Positions 12,461 to 20,974 of a stretch of DNA of 30,239 bases are shown here, piece after piece (the first letter of the stretch is position 1; each line of letters starts with the position of its first letter). The notes under the pieces are model-generated. The model did no database searches. It was not told the origin of the DNA and saw only the letters and a list, made by a program, of their open reading frames with translations. A program made the translations under genes and the position numbers. The DNA is from a virus. The stretch covers positions 1 through 30,239 of IMG/VR virus record IMGVR_UViG_3300019886_000019; one strand, written 5' to 3'.

Positions 12461-14839
12461 ATGACAAAGCTTGAGCAAAATTTTAGTGAGTCGCTTCGGT
12501 TTCTGAAGTGGCTCTACCCCAACGGTCCGTGGTTCCTCGTGGCCATCAGATACTCGAAGACCGGTGCTCTGCCGAGCAGGAAGTTCCGTCCCGGACAGGA
12601 GGGAGAGATGCTCGCGTGGCTCGACGAACACTCCGACAAGAATCTCTACTATCACGTCAATCTCGCCGCAGATCATGTCAGCGATAAGCACGCCGCGAAG
12701 TCCGAGATCGCTCAGGTCCGCTTTCTCCAGATAGATTGCGACCTGCGAGTCGGCGAGGATCCGGAGACTGGCAGAGCCAGAGTCACCGCGGCCGTCGAGA
12801 AGTACACGCGAAGACCGTCCGCGCTGATCTACTCCGGCGGAGGAGTCAACGCGCTCTGGCGTCTGGATCGCGAGATCGAGATGATCGCGGGCGCGGAGGG
12901 CGAACCTCTCCTCGAGAACATCGAGGGACGGAACAAGCAGCTCGCCGCTGATCTCGAGGGCGACAACTGTCACGACATCAGCCGTATCCTGCGACTCCCG
13001 GGCACGATCAATCGCCTGAACAAGGATAAAGTCTCCAGGGGACGAGTCCCCAGCGAGTCTTCCATCATCTGGCTCGAGCCAACGACCTATGACTTCGTTA
13101 CGTTCGCGTGCTCTCCTCTGTCGCCGAGGAATCAGACGACGTCGTCCTCGCGAGTCAGCACCGACGTCGAGCGGACCGAGTCCATCGACTCTTTGTCCGG
13201 AAAGGGCGGAGACGTCCCGGAGCGAGTGAAGATCATCATCAGTCAGGGCCACGACCCGGACAAGGCGTGGAACGGCGATCGCTCGAGCGCTCTGCACTTC
13301 GTCTGCTGCGAGCTGATCCGCTGCGGAGTGCCGGACCGCGTGATTCTGGGAATCATCACGGACTCCCGCTATCGCATCAGCGAGTCCGTTCTGGACAAGG
13401 GCTCGCGCGTAAGCGCGTACGCGCTTCGACAGATTCAGCGAGCGAAGGAGAAAGCTTTCGACCCGAAGCTTCTCGAGATGAACGATCGCTACGCCGTAAT
13501 CGAGGACTACGGCGGTCACTGCATGGTGATGATCACGGATCGCGACAATCCCAGGAAGTTTCGGTTTCAGCGACCGCGCGAGTTCGCCATGGGTCGCGAC
13601 AACGAGAAGAAGGTCTGGAAGCATCCGCTCAAGCCGGACAAGGACGTCATCCTCGGCGTCGGCTCGTGGTGGCTGGATCAGCGAATGCGTCGTCAGTACG
13701 AGCACGTCGTGTTCGAGCCTGGAGTCGACACACCAGGCGACCTGAATCTGTGGCAGGGATTCGCCGTCGAGCCGCGTCTCGGAGATCTGCATCGCGGATA
13801 TCTCGACCACGTCTTCGTGAATATTTGTTGCGGAAACCAGGAGCGATACGAGTATCTCGTCAAGTGGATGGCTCGCGTGGTTCAGCACCCTAACACTCAG
13901 TCGGGCGTCGCCGTGGTCCTCCTGGGCTCGCGCGGAACGGGCAAGAGCTTCTTCGCCAATCAGTTCGCGAAGATCTTCGGGATTGGACAGCACGCGTTTG
14001 TGGCGAGCGACGACAGGCTAATCACCGGACGGTTCAACTCTCACTTGTCGGCGATAGTTCTGCTCCTTGCCGAGGAGGCCTTCGACATCCGCGACAAGCG
14101 ACACGAGTCCGTGCTCAAGGAGCTGATCACCGGCGAGGCGCTCGCTGTCGAGCGAAAGGGCGTGGACGTCAGTCAGATGCGGAACTACGTCCACCTGATC
14201 ATGACCTCGAACAACGAGAAGGTGATTCCCGCTGGAGATCACGAGCGTCGGTTCCTCGTGCTGCGAGTCGGGGAGTCGGTCAGGCAGTCGACGGAGTACT
14301 TCGGTCAACTAGCTCAGAGCATGAAGTCCGGTGGTCTGGAGAATCTGCTTCACCATCTGCTCAGCATCGACCTGACGGGCTTCGACGTCTTCAAGATCCC
14401 GACGACCGCGGAGCTGCGCGAGCAGCAGGATCACAACCTGTCGCGCGAGGACGACTGGCTCTGGTCGCGTCTGGAGGCCGGCAGCTGGTTGTCGTCGAGC
14501 TTTGACTCGTCAATGAGAGCGCGAACCGCTCGGATCTCGTGGACAGGGCCGGTGATCAAGGAGATTCTGTATCAGGAGTACCTCGGCGCCATGACTTCGC
14601 TCAACGTCGGGAGACCGATGAGCTCTCGTCAGTTCACCAAGTGGCTCAAGCGAGCGCTTCCCGGCACGACGGACAAGCAGATGTCTCCGCTGCCTGACGG
14701 CTCTCGTCCGTGGATGTTCGTGTTTCAGGATCTGGAGAAGTGCCGAAGCGCGTTCGCGGCTCAGCGCGGAAGACTGGACTACGAGTGGCCCGAGACCATC
14801 GAGGATGACGGAGTGCGCAATCCGGAGATCTTCTCGTGA
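12461..14839 (+). CDS. Primase-helicase (AEP-type primase fused to D5-like SF3 helicase)
   Basis: A 792-aa replication protein. The N-terminal part is an archaeo-eukaryotic-type primase: metal-binding Asp92-x-Asp94 in FLQIDCDL, the SGGGVNALWRL strand near 125, and DISRILRLPGTIN near 175. The C-terminal part is a superfamily 3 helicase: Walker A GSRGTGKS near 488-496, Walker B LLLAEEAFD near 535, and motif C MTSNNEKV near 578, followed by an Arg finger candidate HERRFLVLRV. Such fusions open the origin and lay primers. I prefer ATG 12461 to an in-frame TTG at 12437. It is the first gene behind two promoter-like elements. Confidence 0.88.
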   Translation: MTKLEQNFSESLRFLKWLYPNGPWFLVAIRYSKTGALPSRKFRPGQEGEMLAWLDEHSDKNLYYHVNLAADHVSDKHAAKSEIAQVRFLQIDCDLRVGEDPETGRARVTAAVEKYTRRPSALIYSGGGVNALWRLDREIEMIAGAEGEPLLENIEGRNKQLAADLEGDNCHDISRILRLPGTINRLNKDKVSRGRVPSESSIIWLEPTTYDFVTFACSPLSPRNQTTSSSRVSTDVERTESIDSLSGKGGDVPERVKIIISQGHDPDKAWNGDRSSALHFVCCELIRCGVPDRVILGIITDSRYRISESVLDKGSRVSAYALRQIQRAKEKAFDPKLLEMNDRYAVIEDYGGHCMVMITDRDNPRKFRFQRPREFAMGRDNEKKVWKHPLKPDKDVILGVGSWWLDQRMRRQYEHVVFEPGVDTPGDLNLWQGFAVEPRLGDLHRGYLDHVFVNICCGNQERYEYLVKWMARVVQHPNTQSGVAVVLLGSRGTGKSFFANQFAKIFGIGQHAFVASDDRLITGRFNSHLSAIVLLLAEEAFDIRDKRHESVLKELITGEALAVERKGVDVSQMRNYVHLIMTSNNEKVIPAGDHERRFLVLRVGESVRQSTEYFGQLAQSMKSGGLENLLHHLLSIDLTGFDVFKIPTTAELREQQDHNLSREDDWLWSRLEAGSWLSSSFDSSMRARTARISWTGPVIKEILYQEYLGAMTSLNVGRPMSSRQFTKWLKRALPGTTDKQMSPLPDGSRPWMFVFQDLEKCRSAFAAQRGRLDYEWPETIEDDGVRNPEIFS

Positions 14840-15012
14840 GTCCGCTGGCTCGTCAGGGCATCGCGCAGATGCTTCCACTGATCAAGACTCTCGCGGATCA
14901 GAGAAGCGTGGACTCTCCCGCGAAGCAAGCGATGCTGGAGTGGCTCCTGGATCAACTTCGCAAGGACGACAAGCGACGAGGTCCTCGCGGTCTGAGGTAT
15001 CCTCGTGGCTAA
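14836..15012 (+). CDS. Small hypothetical protein, 58 aa
   Basis: GTG 14836 overlaps the primase-helicase stop as GTGA, and the end overlaps the next start by 8 nt. The peptide is one or two amphipathic helices (IAQMLPLIKTLADQ, KQAMLEWLLDQLRKDDKRR) with a basic Arg/Gly end. No family is recognised. Codon use matches neighbouring real genes. It could be a helper that binds the helicase or DNA. Confidence 0.6.
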   Translation: MSPLARQGIAQMLPLIKTLADQRSVDSPAKQAMLEWLLDQLRKDDKRRGPRGLRYPRG

Positions 15013-15319
15013 GTCGAGCCTCAGCGAGGACTTCTATCGCGTCCCGGACTCGTGGCTGATCGCTTTGCACATTCGCGGAACCGTGAGGTACGGACGCGGG
15101 AAAACTTTGATGACGAACAGCACGGAGACGCTCTGGCGGAACGGACGTCGCGACGACGATCCGGACCTCTGGTTCTGGGCGAACGGCGTCCGTCCCTGCA
15201 CGATGCTTCCGGGATACGGATGCGGCCGAAGAGATCAGTGCGTCTGCACGAAGGAGTCGTGCGACGCGTTGCTGAAGCTGAGAACGATGGAGCAAGAAAT
15301 GGAGAACAAGAAATCATGA
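15005..15319 (+). CDS. Hypothetical Cys-rich protein, 104 aa
   Basis: Starts at GTG 15005 overlapping the previous gene by 8 nt and ends with ATGA overlap into the next. The first half is mixed alpha/beta with several Trp; residues 70-88 contain CTMLPGYGCGRRDQCVCTKESC, five Cys likely to hold a zinc ion or form a compact Cys cluster. A Lys/Glu/Met tail follows. No family recognised; sequence and coupling support a real gene. Confidence 0.65.
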   Translation: MAKSSLSEDFYRVPDSWLIALHIRGTVRYGRGKTLMTNSTETLWRNGRRDDDPDLWFWANGVRPCTMLPGYGCGRRDQCVCTKESCDALLKLRTMEQEMENKKS

Positions 15320-15534
15320 TCTACGAGCACTTTCGATCCAGAGAGAGATACAGGGTCGTCTGGTCGGCCACCGACGCGACGAACGACAGCGACAGATCGC
15401 AGTACGTCGTCTACATGTCGATGAAGACCGGCGAAGTCTACGTCAGGAGAGCGAACGAGTTCCACGGAGACGTCGTGGTCTCGCTCGGCGCTCGTCAGAC
15501 TACGGTGAAGCGGTTCGCCCAGGTGACGCCGTGA
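15316..15534 (+). CDS. DUF1653-like small protein, 72 aa
   Basis: ATG 15316 overlaps the previous stop as ATGA. The pattern IYEHFRSRERYRVV...ATDATNDSDRSQYVVYMSMKTGEVYVR...F...V with a final RF pair follows the DUF1653 layout: Y-x-H/F-x-x-x-x-Y-x-V, an acidic segment, VVY, then V-R-x-x-x-x-F. DUF1653 proteins are short beta-barrel-like proteins of unknown biochemical role found in bacteria and phages. Length fits the family. Confidence 0.65.
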   Translation: MIYEHFRSRERYRVVWSATDATNDSDRSQYVVYMSMKTGEVYVRRANEFHGDVVVSLGARQTTVKRFAQVTP

Positions 15535-16139
15535 GCGCTCGCATCGACATATCAGGCCAGACATTCGGGCGTCTTAGGACCATAGAGCATGTCGAAAAAT
15601 CGCTCTGGGCTTTTGAGTGCGAATGTGGGGGAATGATAATCACTAGGAGCGAGTACGTTCGTAGTGGTCACACGAAGTCGTGCGGATGTCTGCGACGTGA
15701 GATGATCACAGCGTCCAGCACAACTCACGGTATGTCTCACTATCCGGGATATTGGCGATGGAAGAATGTGATCAATAGGTGCTTCAACGAAAAGGATCCT
15801 GATTATCCTAACTACGGCGGACGCGGAATCACGGTCTGCGAACGGTGGAAGTCATTTCCGCTCTACTGGGAGGACATGGGAGCGCCTCCTGAGGGAATGC
15901 AGCTCGAGCGCGAGGACAACGATGGAAACTACGAGCCGGGAAACGTCGTCTGGGCGACGCCGCTCGAGCAGGCGCAGAACCGTAGACCAAAGTACAATCA
16001 GTTTGGAACCAACGATCTAATTCAGGAGATTCGTGGTCGGCACGAGCATGGTGAGTCGTACAAGTCGATCGCAGCGCGGGTAGACTTAACGTATCACTAC
16101 GTCTACAAGGTCGTGAAGAACGCGAGGTGGCGCGAATGA
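15531..16139 (+). CDS. HNH-like homing endonuclease family protein 1, with C-terminal helix-turn-helix
   Basis: A 202-aa member of the phage family defined by YGGRGI-x-VCERW and DNDGNYEPGN-x-x-WAT-x-x-EQ. Residues 8-58 form a Cys-containing module (GQTFGRLR; ECECGG; SCGCL) common at the N-terminus of these proteins. The core is residues 68-152. A C-terminal segment, SYKSIAARVDLTYHYVYKVVKN, looks like a helix-turn-helix that could give site specificity. The start GTG overlaps the DUF1653 stop, and the stop overlaps the SNF2 helicase ATG, so it was inserted without breaking either. Codons are more AT-rich than neighbours. Nuclease activity is inferred from the family. Confidence 0.8.
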   Translation: MSARIDISGQTFGRLRTIEHVEKSLWAFECECGGMIITRSEYVRSGHTKSCGCLRREMITASSTTHGMSHYPGYWRWKNVINRCFNEKDPDYPNYGGRGITVCERWKSFPLYWEDMGAPPEGMQLEREDNDGNYEPGNVVWATPLEQAQNRRPKYNQFGTNDLIQEIRGRHEHGESYKSIAARVDLTYHYVYKVVKNARWRE

Positions 16140-17968
16140 TTGACGGTGATCCAGCAATTAAGACTCCGCAGTTTCCGCATCAGCGGGATATTTATCTTGA
16201 GCATCGTGACGATCAACCTGGTCATTCTCTTTTCCTCGAGATGGGCCTCGGGAAAACAAAGATAGTTTTGGACGTCGCGTCTCATCTCTTTCTCCAGAAG
16301 CGGATCGATGCTCTCCTCGTCGTCGCCCCGAAGTCCGTCTACAGGAACTGGCTCACACAGGAGATTCCTCCGCATCTGGCGGTTCCCATGGCGGGGATGG
16401 CCTATCACACGAAGGGATCGCGCAGCGAGCGAGCGAACGTCAAGTCGCTGATCATGCTTGACCCGGACAACTGGCAGGGAAGACTTCGCGTGGTCGTCAT
16501 CAGCTACCCGAGTCTTCTCACGACGCTGGGAGCCGAGTTCTGTCGTCAGTTCTGCACGATCTACCGGACCATGATGATGGTCGACGAGAGCACGGCGATC
16601 AAGAACCCGAAGACCGAGACGTCGAAGATCGTCAAGAAGATCGGCGCGATTTGTCACTACAGATGGATCGGGACGGGAACGCCGGTCGCTCAGTCGCCGT
16701 TCGACGTTCACTCGCAGATCGAGTTCGTGTCGCCGGATCACTGGCGGAATATCGGCATGCGGAACCGGGAGTCGTTCAAGAATCAGTTCGGCCAGTTCCG
16801 GACGGAGCGGATGGGTCGTCAGGTGTTCAACCGATGCGTCGGCTACCGAAACCTGGACAAGTTGAACCTGGCGATCAGCACGGTGTCCACTCGTTTGCTG
16901 AAGGAGGACAGCTCCGTCAAGCTTCCGCCGAAGATCTACACAACCCGAACGTTCAGGCTTCTGCCGGCTCAGCGGAAGGCGTACGAGAGTCTGCGGCGAA
17001 GCTTCGAGGCGGAGCTGGACGACGGAGTCACCGTCGAGGCGAGTCTGGCGATCACGCGCCTCATGCGTCTCCAGCAGATCTGCTCGGGCTTCGTGTCCGC
17101 GCAGGAGACCGTGTCGTCGAGCGCGGAGGATCTGGGCGTGCCCGAGCTTGGAACGGGACTGCTGACGTCGTCCGGCGACTCGTCTGATGACTACTCTGAC
17201 GCTAGAGAGATTCTCGGCGACGCGCTGGAGGAGAGTCACTCGGCGTTCGGCGAGGCTCGGGCGACTCCGGACGGATACGCTCAGATCTATGCTCGCGCTC
17301 AGTTCGAGATCAAGCGAGCGTCGGAGTTCGCCCAGCGAACCCTGGGCGACGACGCGACGCCGGATCTCGTCGCGAAGATCAACGAGGAACTTGCGGCTCA
17401 GCAGCAGATTCGCGTGACGCGAAGCGTGATACACGACGTCGTCTCGCCGAAGGAGAACCCGAGGCTTCTGCTTCTTCAGGGACTTCTGGACGAAGCTCTG
17501 CCGGCTCACAAGGTCATCGTCTGGTGTCGCTTCACGCGCGACGTGGAGATGATCTGCGCCATGCTCAACACGGTGGGAGAGACGCCGATCGCTCTCCGGT
17601 ACGACGGCTCCGTCGCCCAGGTGGATCGCGAGCTGATCCTCGATCGCTTCAGGGATCCGGAGGATCCGGGACGAGTCCTGGTCGTCAACCTCTACGCGAT
17701 GTCTCAGGGCGTGACGCTCACGATAGCGAAGACGAGCATCTACTACACGAACTCGTCGTCGCTCGAGAAGCGTCTTCAGTCGGAGGATCGCTCGCATCGC
17801 ATCGGACAGGACGTCAGCGTCAACATCATCGACATCGCGGCCGAGGGAACGGTGGACGTCAAGCTCATCGAGAACCTGAAGTCGAAGTTCGAGATAGCTG
17901 CGTCGGTGACCGGCGACAGATTCCGGGACTGGATCCTGCCGTACGAGAGGATGGACGACGATGAGTAG
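16136..17968 (+). CDS. SNF2-family (superfamily 2) DNA helicase/translocase
   Basis: A 610-aa protein. Motif I GLGKT is at residues 37-41, Ia at LLVVAPKSVYRNW, motif II is DEST followed by AIKNP near 150, motif III is GTGTP. The C-terminal domain has VIVWCRF, NLYAMSQGVTL, and QSEDRSHRIGQ, the classic SNF2 motif VI. Between the lobes is an acidic, Ser-rich insert. Phage SNF2 proteins help replication or recombination and remove bound proteins. I chose ATG 16136, which overlaps the HNH stop, over a GTG three codons earlier. The first 150 bp, including the Walker A codons, are lower in GC than the rest. Confidence 0.92.
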   Translation: MIDGDPAIKTPQFPHQRDIYLEHRDDQPGHSLFLEMGLGKTKIVLDVASHLFLQKRIDALLVVAPKSVYRNWLTQEIPPHLAVPMAGMAYHTKGSRSERANVKSLIMLDPDNWQGRLRVVVISYPSLLTTLGAEFCRQFCTIYRTMMMVDESTAIKNPKTETSKIVKKIGAICHYRWIGTGTPVAQSPFDVHSQIEFVSPDHWRNIGMRNRESFKNQFGQFRTERMGRQVFNRCVGYRNLDKLNLAISTVSTRLLKEDSSVKLPPKIYTTRTFRLLPAQRKAYESLRRSFEAELDDGVTVEASLAITRLMRLQQICSGFVSAQETVSSSAEDLGVPELGTGLLTSSGDSSDDYSDAREILGDALEESHSAFGEARATPDGYAQIYARAQFEIKRASEFAQRTLGDDATPDLVAKINEELAAQQQIRVTRSVIHDVVSPKENPRLLLLQGLLDEALPAHKVIVWCRFTRDVEMICAMLNTVGETPIALRYDGSVAQVDRELILDRFRDPEDPGRVLVVNLYAMSQGVTLTIAKTSIYYTNSSSLEKRLQSEDRSHRIGQDVSVNIIDIAAEGTVDVKLIENLKSKFEIAASVTGDRFRDWILPYERMDDDE

Positions 17969-18803
17969 GTCGCCCGCCGATCGCCAGGTGCAGAAGGAGA
18001 TGGAGCGGAGGAGGAAGGAGCTTGAGAAGAGTCAGCGTCCGCCGAAGAGATGGGAGACGAAGGAGGACAAGCGGATGCGCAAGGAGCACGAGAAGGGTCT
18101 GTTTCCGAACAACACTGCCGACACGCCGAACGGATCGAGGAAAGAGTCGTTCTACGGCATCGACCGCGGAGTCTGCGAGTACGATCCGCGAGCGAATCCA
18201 CATCCGTCGTGCAGGTGCGCGATTCACGCGTGGACTCAGCAGTACCAGAATCCCGACTATCGGTGGTATCACGGCTTCATCGTTCCGACGTTTCCCACGG
18301 ATCCGATCGGCTACTTCGCTCCCAAGGGAGGACGATCGGTCTCACACGAACTGAGGGTCACGGGCGTTCGCTCGGACAGTCTGCTGCCGGATCGAGTCGA
18401 GTCACTCTACTGCGACAACTGTCGACTCGCGATCTCCAGCCGAGGTCTGCTTGATCCAAGGAAGAATTCGTGGAGCACTCCAGACGTCTGGTTCGGCTTC
18501 CCTCGTCCGTCGGCGAGATCGCCAGAGAGTTCCGCCGAGCTGGACGCGCATCGCTCGTTCGATCTGCAGACGCAGAGATTCCACACGACGCGACGAGTGA
18601 TCGTCAGCGAGACCACGAACTCCAGGGTCTATAGCAAGAAGCCGAAACAATTCGAGCAGGAGCCGGACTGGTGTCAGTCGCTCGGCTGGTGTCTCTTCAA
18701 CGTCTGCGCTCTCGCCGCGGTGCTCGCGGACAAGGACGCGCGCGATCACTGGTGGAACGCGATGTCCGTGTGGCTCGATCAATGGGAGGTGACGTATGGT
18801 TGA
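17961..18803 (+). CDS. Hypothetical Cys/His/Trp-rich protein, 280 aa
   Basis: Overlaps the SNF2 stop by 8 nt. The N-terminal 45 residues are a basic, charged helix (KEMERRRKELEKSQRPPKRW). Then follow a Cys/His segment CEYDPRANPHPSCRCAIH, LYCDNCRLAI as a second possible zinc pair, and a C-terminal Trp-rich helical region (WCQSLGWCLFNVCALAAVL). No family is recognised. Its coupling to the helicase suggests joint expression. The two Cys/His sets suggest metal binding. Confidence 0.7.
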   Translation: MSRSPADRQVQKEMERRRKELEKSQRPPKRWETKEDKRMRKEHEKGLFPNNTADTPNGSRKESFYGIDRGVCEYDPRANPHPSCRCAIHAWTQQYQNPDYRWYHGFIVPTFPTDPIGYFAPKGGRSVSHELRVTGVRSDSLLPDRVESLYCDNCRLAISSRGLLDPRKNSWSTPDVWFGFPRPSARSPESSAELDAHRSFDLQTQRFHTTRRVIVSETTNSRVYSKKPKQFEQEPDWCQSLGWCLFNVCALAAVLADKDARDHWWNAMSVWLDQWEVTYG

Positions 18804-19371
18804 TATCACTGGACGACGATACAATCTGCTCGTCGCGTTGTCTCACGATCAAGGGACTCACTGGTTCTTCCAGTGCGACTGTGGGAACGTAAAATCCATC
18901 AACGCGAAGAACGTGACGAGATCCAATCCAGGAACGAAGAGTTGCGGATGCGTCGGTAGCGCGATTTCCTCCGCGAGGATGACTGAATACGCTTCTACAC
19001 ACAAACCAGCGCTGAAGCATGGATGGGTTGGAACACTTGTCTACGCTCGATGGAACGCGATGATGTGCCGATCTGGACGATCCCTGAGCGTGAACAATCC
19101 ATACTACGCGGGTCGAGGTATTGTCGTGTGTGAGCGATGGAAGATCTTTGAGAATTTCTTGGAGGACGTGTTGCGTGAAATCGGAGACTGTCCTGGTGAT
19201 GGGTACACACTGGATCGCAAGGAGAACGACGGAAACTATGAACCAGGAAATATTCGATGGGCGACGATGAAAGAACAGAGAACGCATCAGCGAGCACGAT
19301 GCTGCACGAATTGCGGATCTGTTGATCACGTTCGCAGTAATCCAAACTGTCCGCTCTATGGAGCTACGTGA
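18796..19371 (+). CDS. HNH-like homing endonuclease family protein 2, with C-terminal zinc knuckle
   Basis: A 191-aa protein of the same family as that at 15531. The N-terminal module has FFQCDCGN and SCGCV. The core carries YYAGRGIVVCERW and ENDGNYEPGNIRWAT. The C-terminus adds CTNCGSVDHVRSNPNC, a C-x2-C-x4-H-x6-C variant of a zinc knuckle. ATG 18796 overlaps the previous stop by 8 nt, and its TGA abuts the next ATG by one base. GC falls relative to neighbours and the start of the next gene is also AT-shifted. Nuclease function is inferred. Confidence 0.8.
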   Translation: MVDITGRRYNLLVALSHDQGTHWFFQCDCGNVKSINAKNVTRSNPGTKSCGCVGSAISSARMTEYASTHKPALKHGWVGTLVYARWNAMMCRSGRSLSVNNPYYAGRGIVVCERWKIFENFLEDVLREIGDCPGDGYTLDRKENDGNYEPGNIRWATMKEQRTHQRARCCTNCGSVDHVRSNPNCPLYGAT

Positions 19372-19745
19372 TGGCACGCGTGTTCATCATTCAAAACCAG
19401 CATAGATTGAATGATCGTTCGGGAAATTTGGAACCTAAATTCGACTTCAGCAGTGCCGAGAAGTACGGAACGCTGAGCTATCTGCTCAGCCCGACGGCGC
19501 GACCATTCCAGTCGGAGCACGTGATATCGCAGCTGAAGGAGAAGCTGATCGACTTCCGCGACGACGACGCTCTGCTTCTCATCGGCAATCCGTGTCTCAT
19601 CGGCTTCGCCGTCGCGATCGCCTCCTGGGCGAACGGCGGACGAGTGCGAGTGCTTCAGTGGGACGGACGACGACGCGAGTACGTGATCGTCGAGGCTCTG
19701 CTCCCGATGATCAGCTACGCGATGGAGATCCAAAAGCCGCGCTGA
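19371..19745 (+). CDS. Conserved phage protein of unknown function, 124 aa
   Basis: Starts at ATG 19371 sharing one base with the HNH stop. It opens with a VFIIQNQ strand, then GNLEPKFDFSSAEKYGTLSYLLSP, a helix and a DDALLLIGNPCLIGFAVAIA hydrophobic stretch, and a closing beta pair GRVRVLQWDGRRREYVIV. I associate this pattern with a small conserved protein of phage replication modules, but no function is known to me. The hydrophobic segment looks like a buried helix rather than a membrane span. It ends the first rightward run; a promoter-like site follows. Confidence 0.65.
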   Translation: MARVFIIQNQHRLNDRSGNLEPKFDFSSAEKYGTLSYLLSPTARPFQSEHVISQLKEKLIDFRDDDALLLIGNPCLIGFAVAIASWANGGRVRVLQWDGRRREYVIVEALLPMISYAMEIQKPR

Positions 19746-19764
19746 AGATTTCCGGTTCGCGAGC

Positions 19765-19793
19765 TTGCAACGTGGCCCAACCTATGGTAATTT
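19765..19793 (+). promoter_or_regulatory. TTGCAA-type extended -10 promoter inside the right arm
   Basis: TTGCAA (19765-19770), 17-nt spacer ending TGG, TAATTT (19788-19793), in a 102-nt gap. It precedes a small gene with a good AAAGGAG ribosome site. It is one of the four elements of this architecture and would start a second rightward operon. Confidence 0.5.
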
Positions 19794-19847
19794 GACTGCC
19801 ACTCGCGTTCGTTTGACGGCGAGCAACGAGAAAAGGAGACGTCTGTG

Positions 19848-20018
19848 ATGAAGAAGCATCTCATTCTGCCTGTCCTGAAACTGCTCAAGTCTTCGTGGAC
19901 GGACATCAAGTTCGATTACGGTGCGCTGACACCTGAGGAGCGAGCCTGCATCGCGGAGGACGACTTCTTAGAACTGGTTGACATGATTCGTCGGGAAGAG
20001 ATGGAGGGAAGACTGTGA
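19848..20018 (+). CDS. Small helical protein, 56 aa
   Basis: ATG 19848 lies behind AAAAGGAG with 8-nt spacing, and the stop overlaps the next GTG as GTGA. The peptide begins MKKHLILPVLKLLKSSW and continues with acidic helices (LTPEERACIAEDDFLELVDMIRREEMEG). It is too short for most gene finders, but the promoter, ribosome site and coupling make a good case. No family is recognised. Confidence 0.7.
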   Translation: MKKHLILPVLKLLKSSWTDIKFDYGALTPEERACIAEDDFLELVDMIRREEMEGRL

Positions 20019-20974
20019 GCGATCCGCACAACGGTGAGGAGAGCGACGGCGTCGGATACGGCGACGGAGCGCTTGACGATCAGCCGGCTCGCCGTTCCGA
20101 TCCTCGCAACAACGCTGACGACGCGTACACGGCGTTCATGAGCATGGGCGGCGACGAGTGGCAGGGTCTGCTCAAGTCGCTGATGGGCGGCGGAGTGCTC
20201 CAGGTCGAGGAGAAGAAGGGCTTCGACCGCGCTCTGCAGGAGCGTACGACGCTGAAGTCGGTCGCTGATGCGCGCGAGGCTGTGAAGCCGTTTGACTTCG
20301 CTCCTAGTCCGGTCGGCGTCGGGCCTCTGCCTCGCGACGAGAATGGTCGTCTCGTTTCGTCAATCAGTGAGTCTCAGCAGGAAGCTCGCGTTCACACCGA
20401 GGTCATGAAGCGAATGGTTCCTCGCTACGACGAGGAGGTCGCTCCCCGCGAGGACGGCATGAGGCGTCTCCAGGCGCTCGTCCTCCAGATGTCCGTACTC
20501 GAGCTGAAGAAGCTGGATCTCGAGGCCGACTTGGAGAAGACGCAGAAGGAGCTTCGCGTCTACTCCGAGAGTCTCGTCCCGGAGATGATGAGCGAGCTGG
20601 GCGTGACTCTCATGCGGACAGCCGGAGGCGCCGAGGTCGAGCTGAAGGAGGATCTCCGCGCGAGCTTCCCCAAGGACGAGGGACGACAGGCTCAGGCGTT
20701 CGCGTGGCTTCGTCAGTCAGGTAACGACGGCATCATCAAACGGGAGATCACCGTTCAGTACGGGCGGGACTCCACGGAGTGGGCCGATCAGCTCGTGCTC
20801 GCGCTCGAGAAGATGGGCGTCTCGGAGCATGGTGTCGTCACGCAGGAGTGGAACATCCATCATCAGACTCTGCTTTCGTTCCTCCGGACCGAGATCAAGG
20901 AGGGACGTCCGGTGCCGATGGAGGCGTTCGGGGCCGTGATTCAACGAATGGCGAAGATTAAGCGACGAAAATGA
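20015..20974 (+). CDS. Coiled-coil phage protein of the replication module, 319 aa
   Basis: GTG 20015 overlaps the 56-aa gene. The first 100 residues are acidic and Gly-rich; residues 150-195 form a coiled coil (LVLQMSVLELKKLDLEADLEKTQKEL). Then comes MMSELGVTLMRTAGGAEVELKEDLRASFPKDEGRQAQAFAWLRQSGNDGIIKREI, a pattern common in phage proteins next to single-strand-binding proteins, where a short beta segment is followed by a helical hairpin. Biochemical role is unknown; recombination or replication accessory is my inference from context. Confidence 0.7.
   Translation: MSDPHNGEESDGVGYGDGALDDQPARRSDPRNNADDAYTAFMSMGGDEWQGLLKSLMGGGVLQVEEKKGFDRALQERTTLKSVADAREAVKPFDFAPSPVGVGPLPRDENGRLVSSISESQQEARVHTEVMKRMVPRYDEEVAPREDGMRRLQALVLQMSVLELKKLDLEADLEKTQKELRVYSESLVPEMMSELGVTLMRTAGGAEVELKEDLRASFPKDEGRQAQAFAWLRQSGNDGIIKREITVQYGRDSTEWADQLVLALEKMGVSEHGVVTQEWNIHHQTLLSFLRTEIKEGRPVPMEAFGAVIQRMAKIKRRK

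Noticed and set aside
12443-13993. 516-aa minus-strand ORF
   Set aside because: It is antisense to the primase-helicase, whose motifs are clear.
16103-17797. 564-aa minus-strand ORF
   Set aside because: It is antisense to the SNF2 helicase, which has all family motifs.
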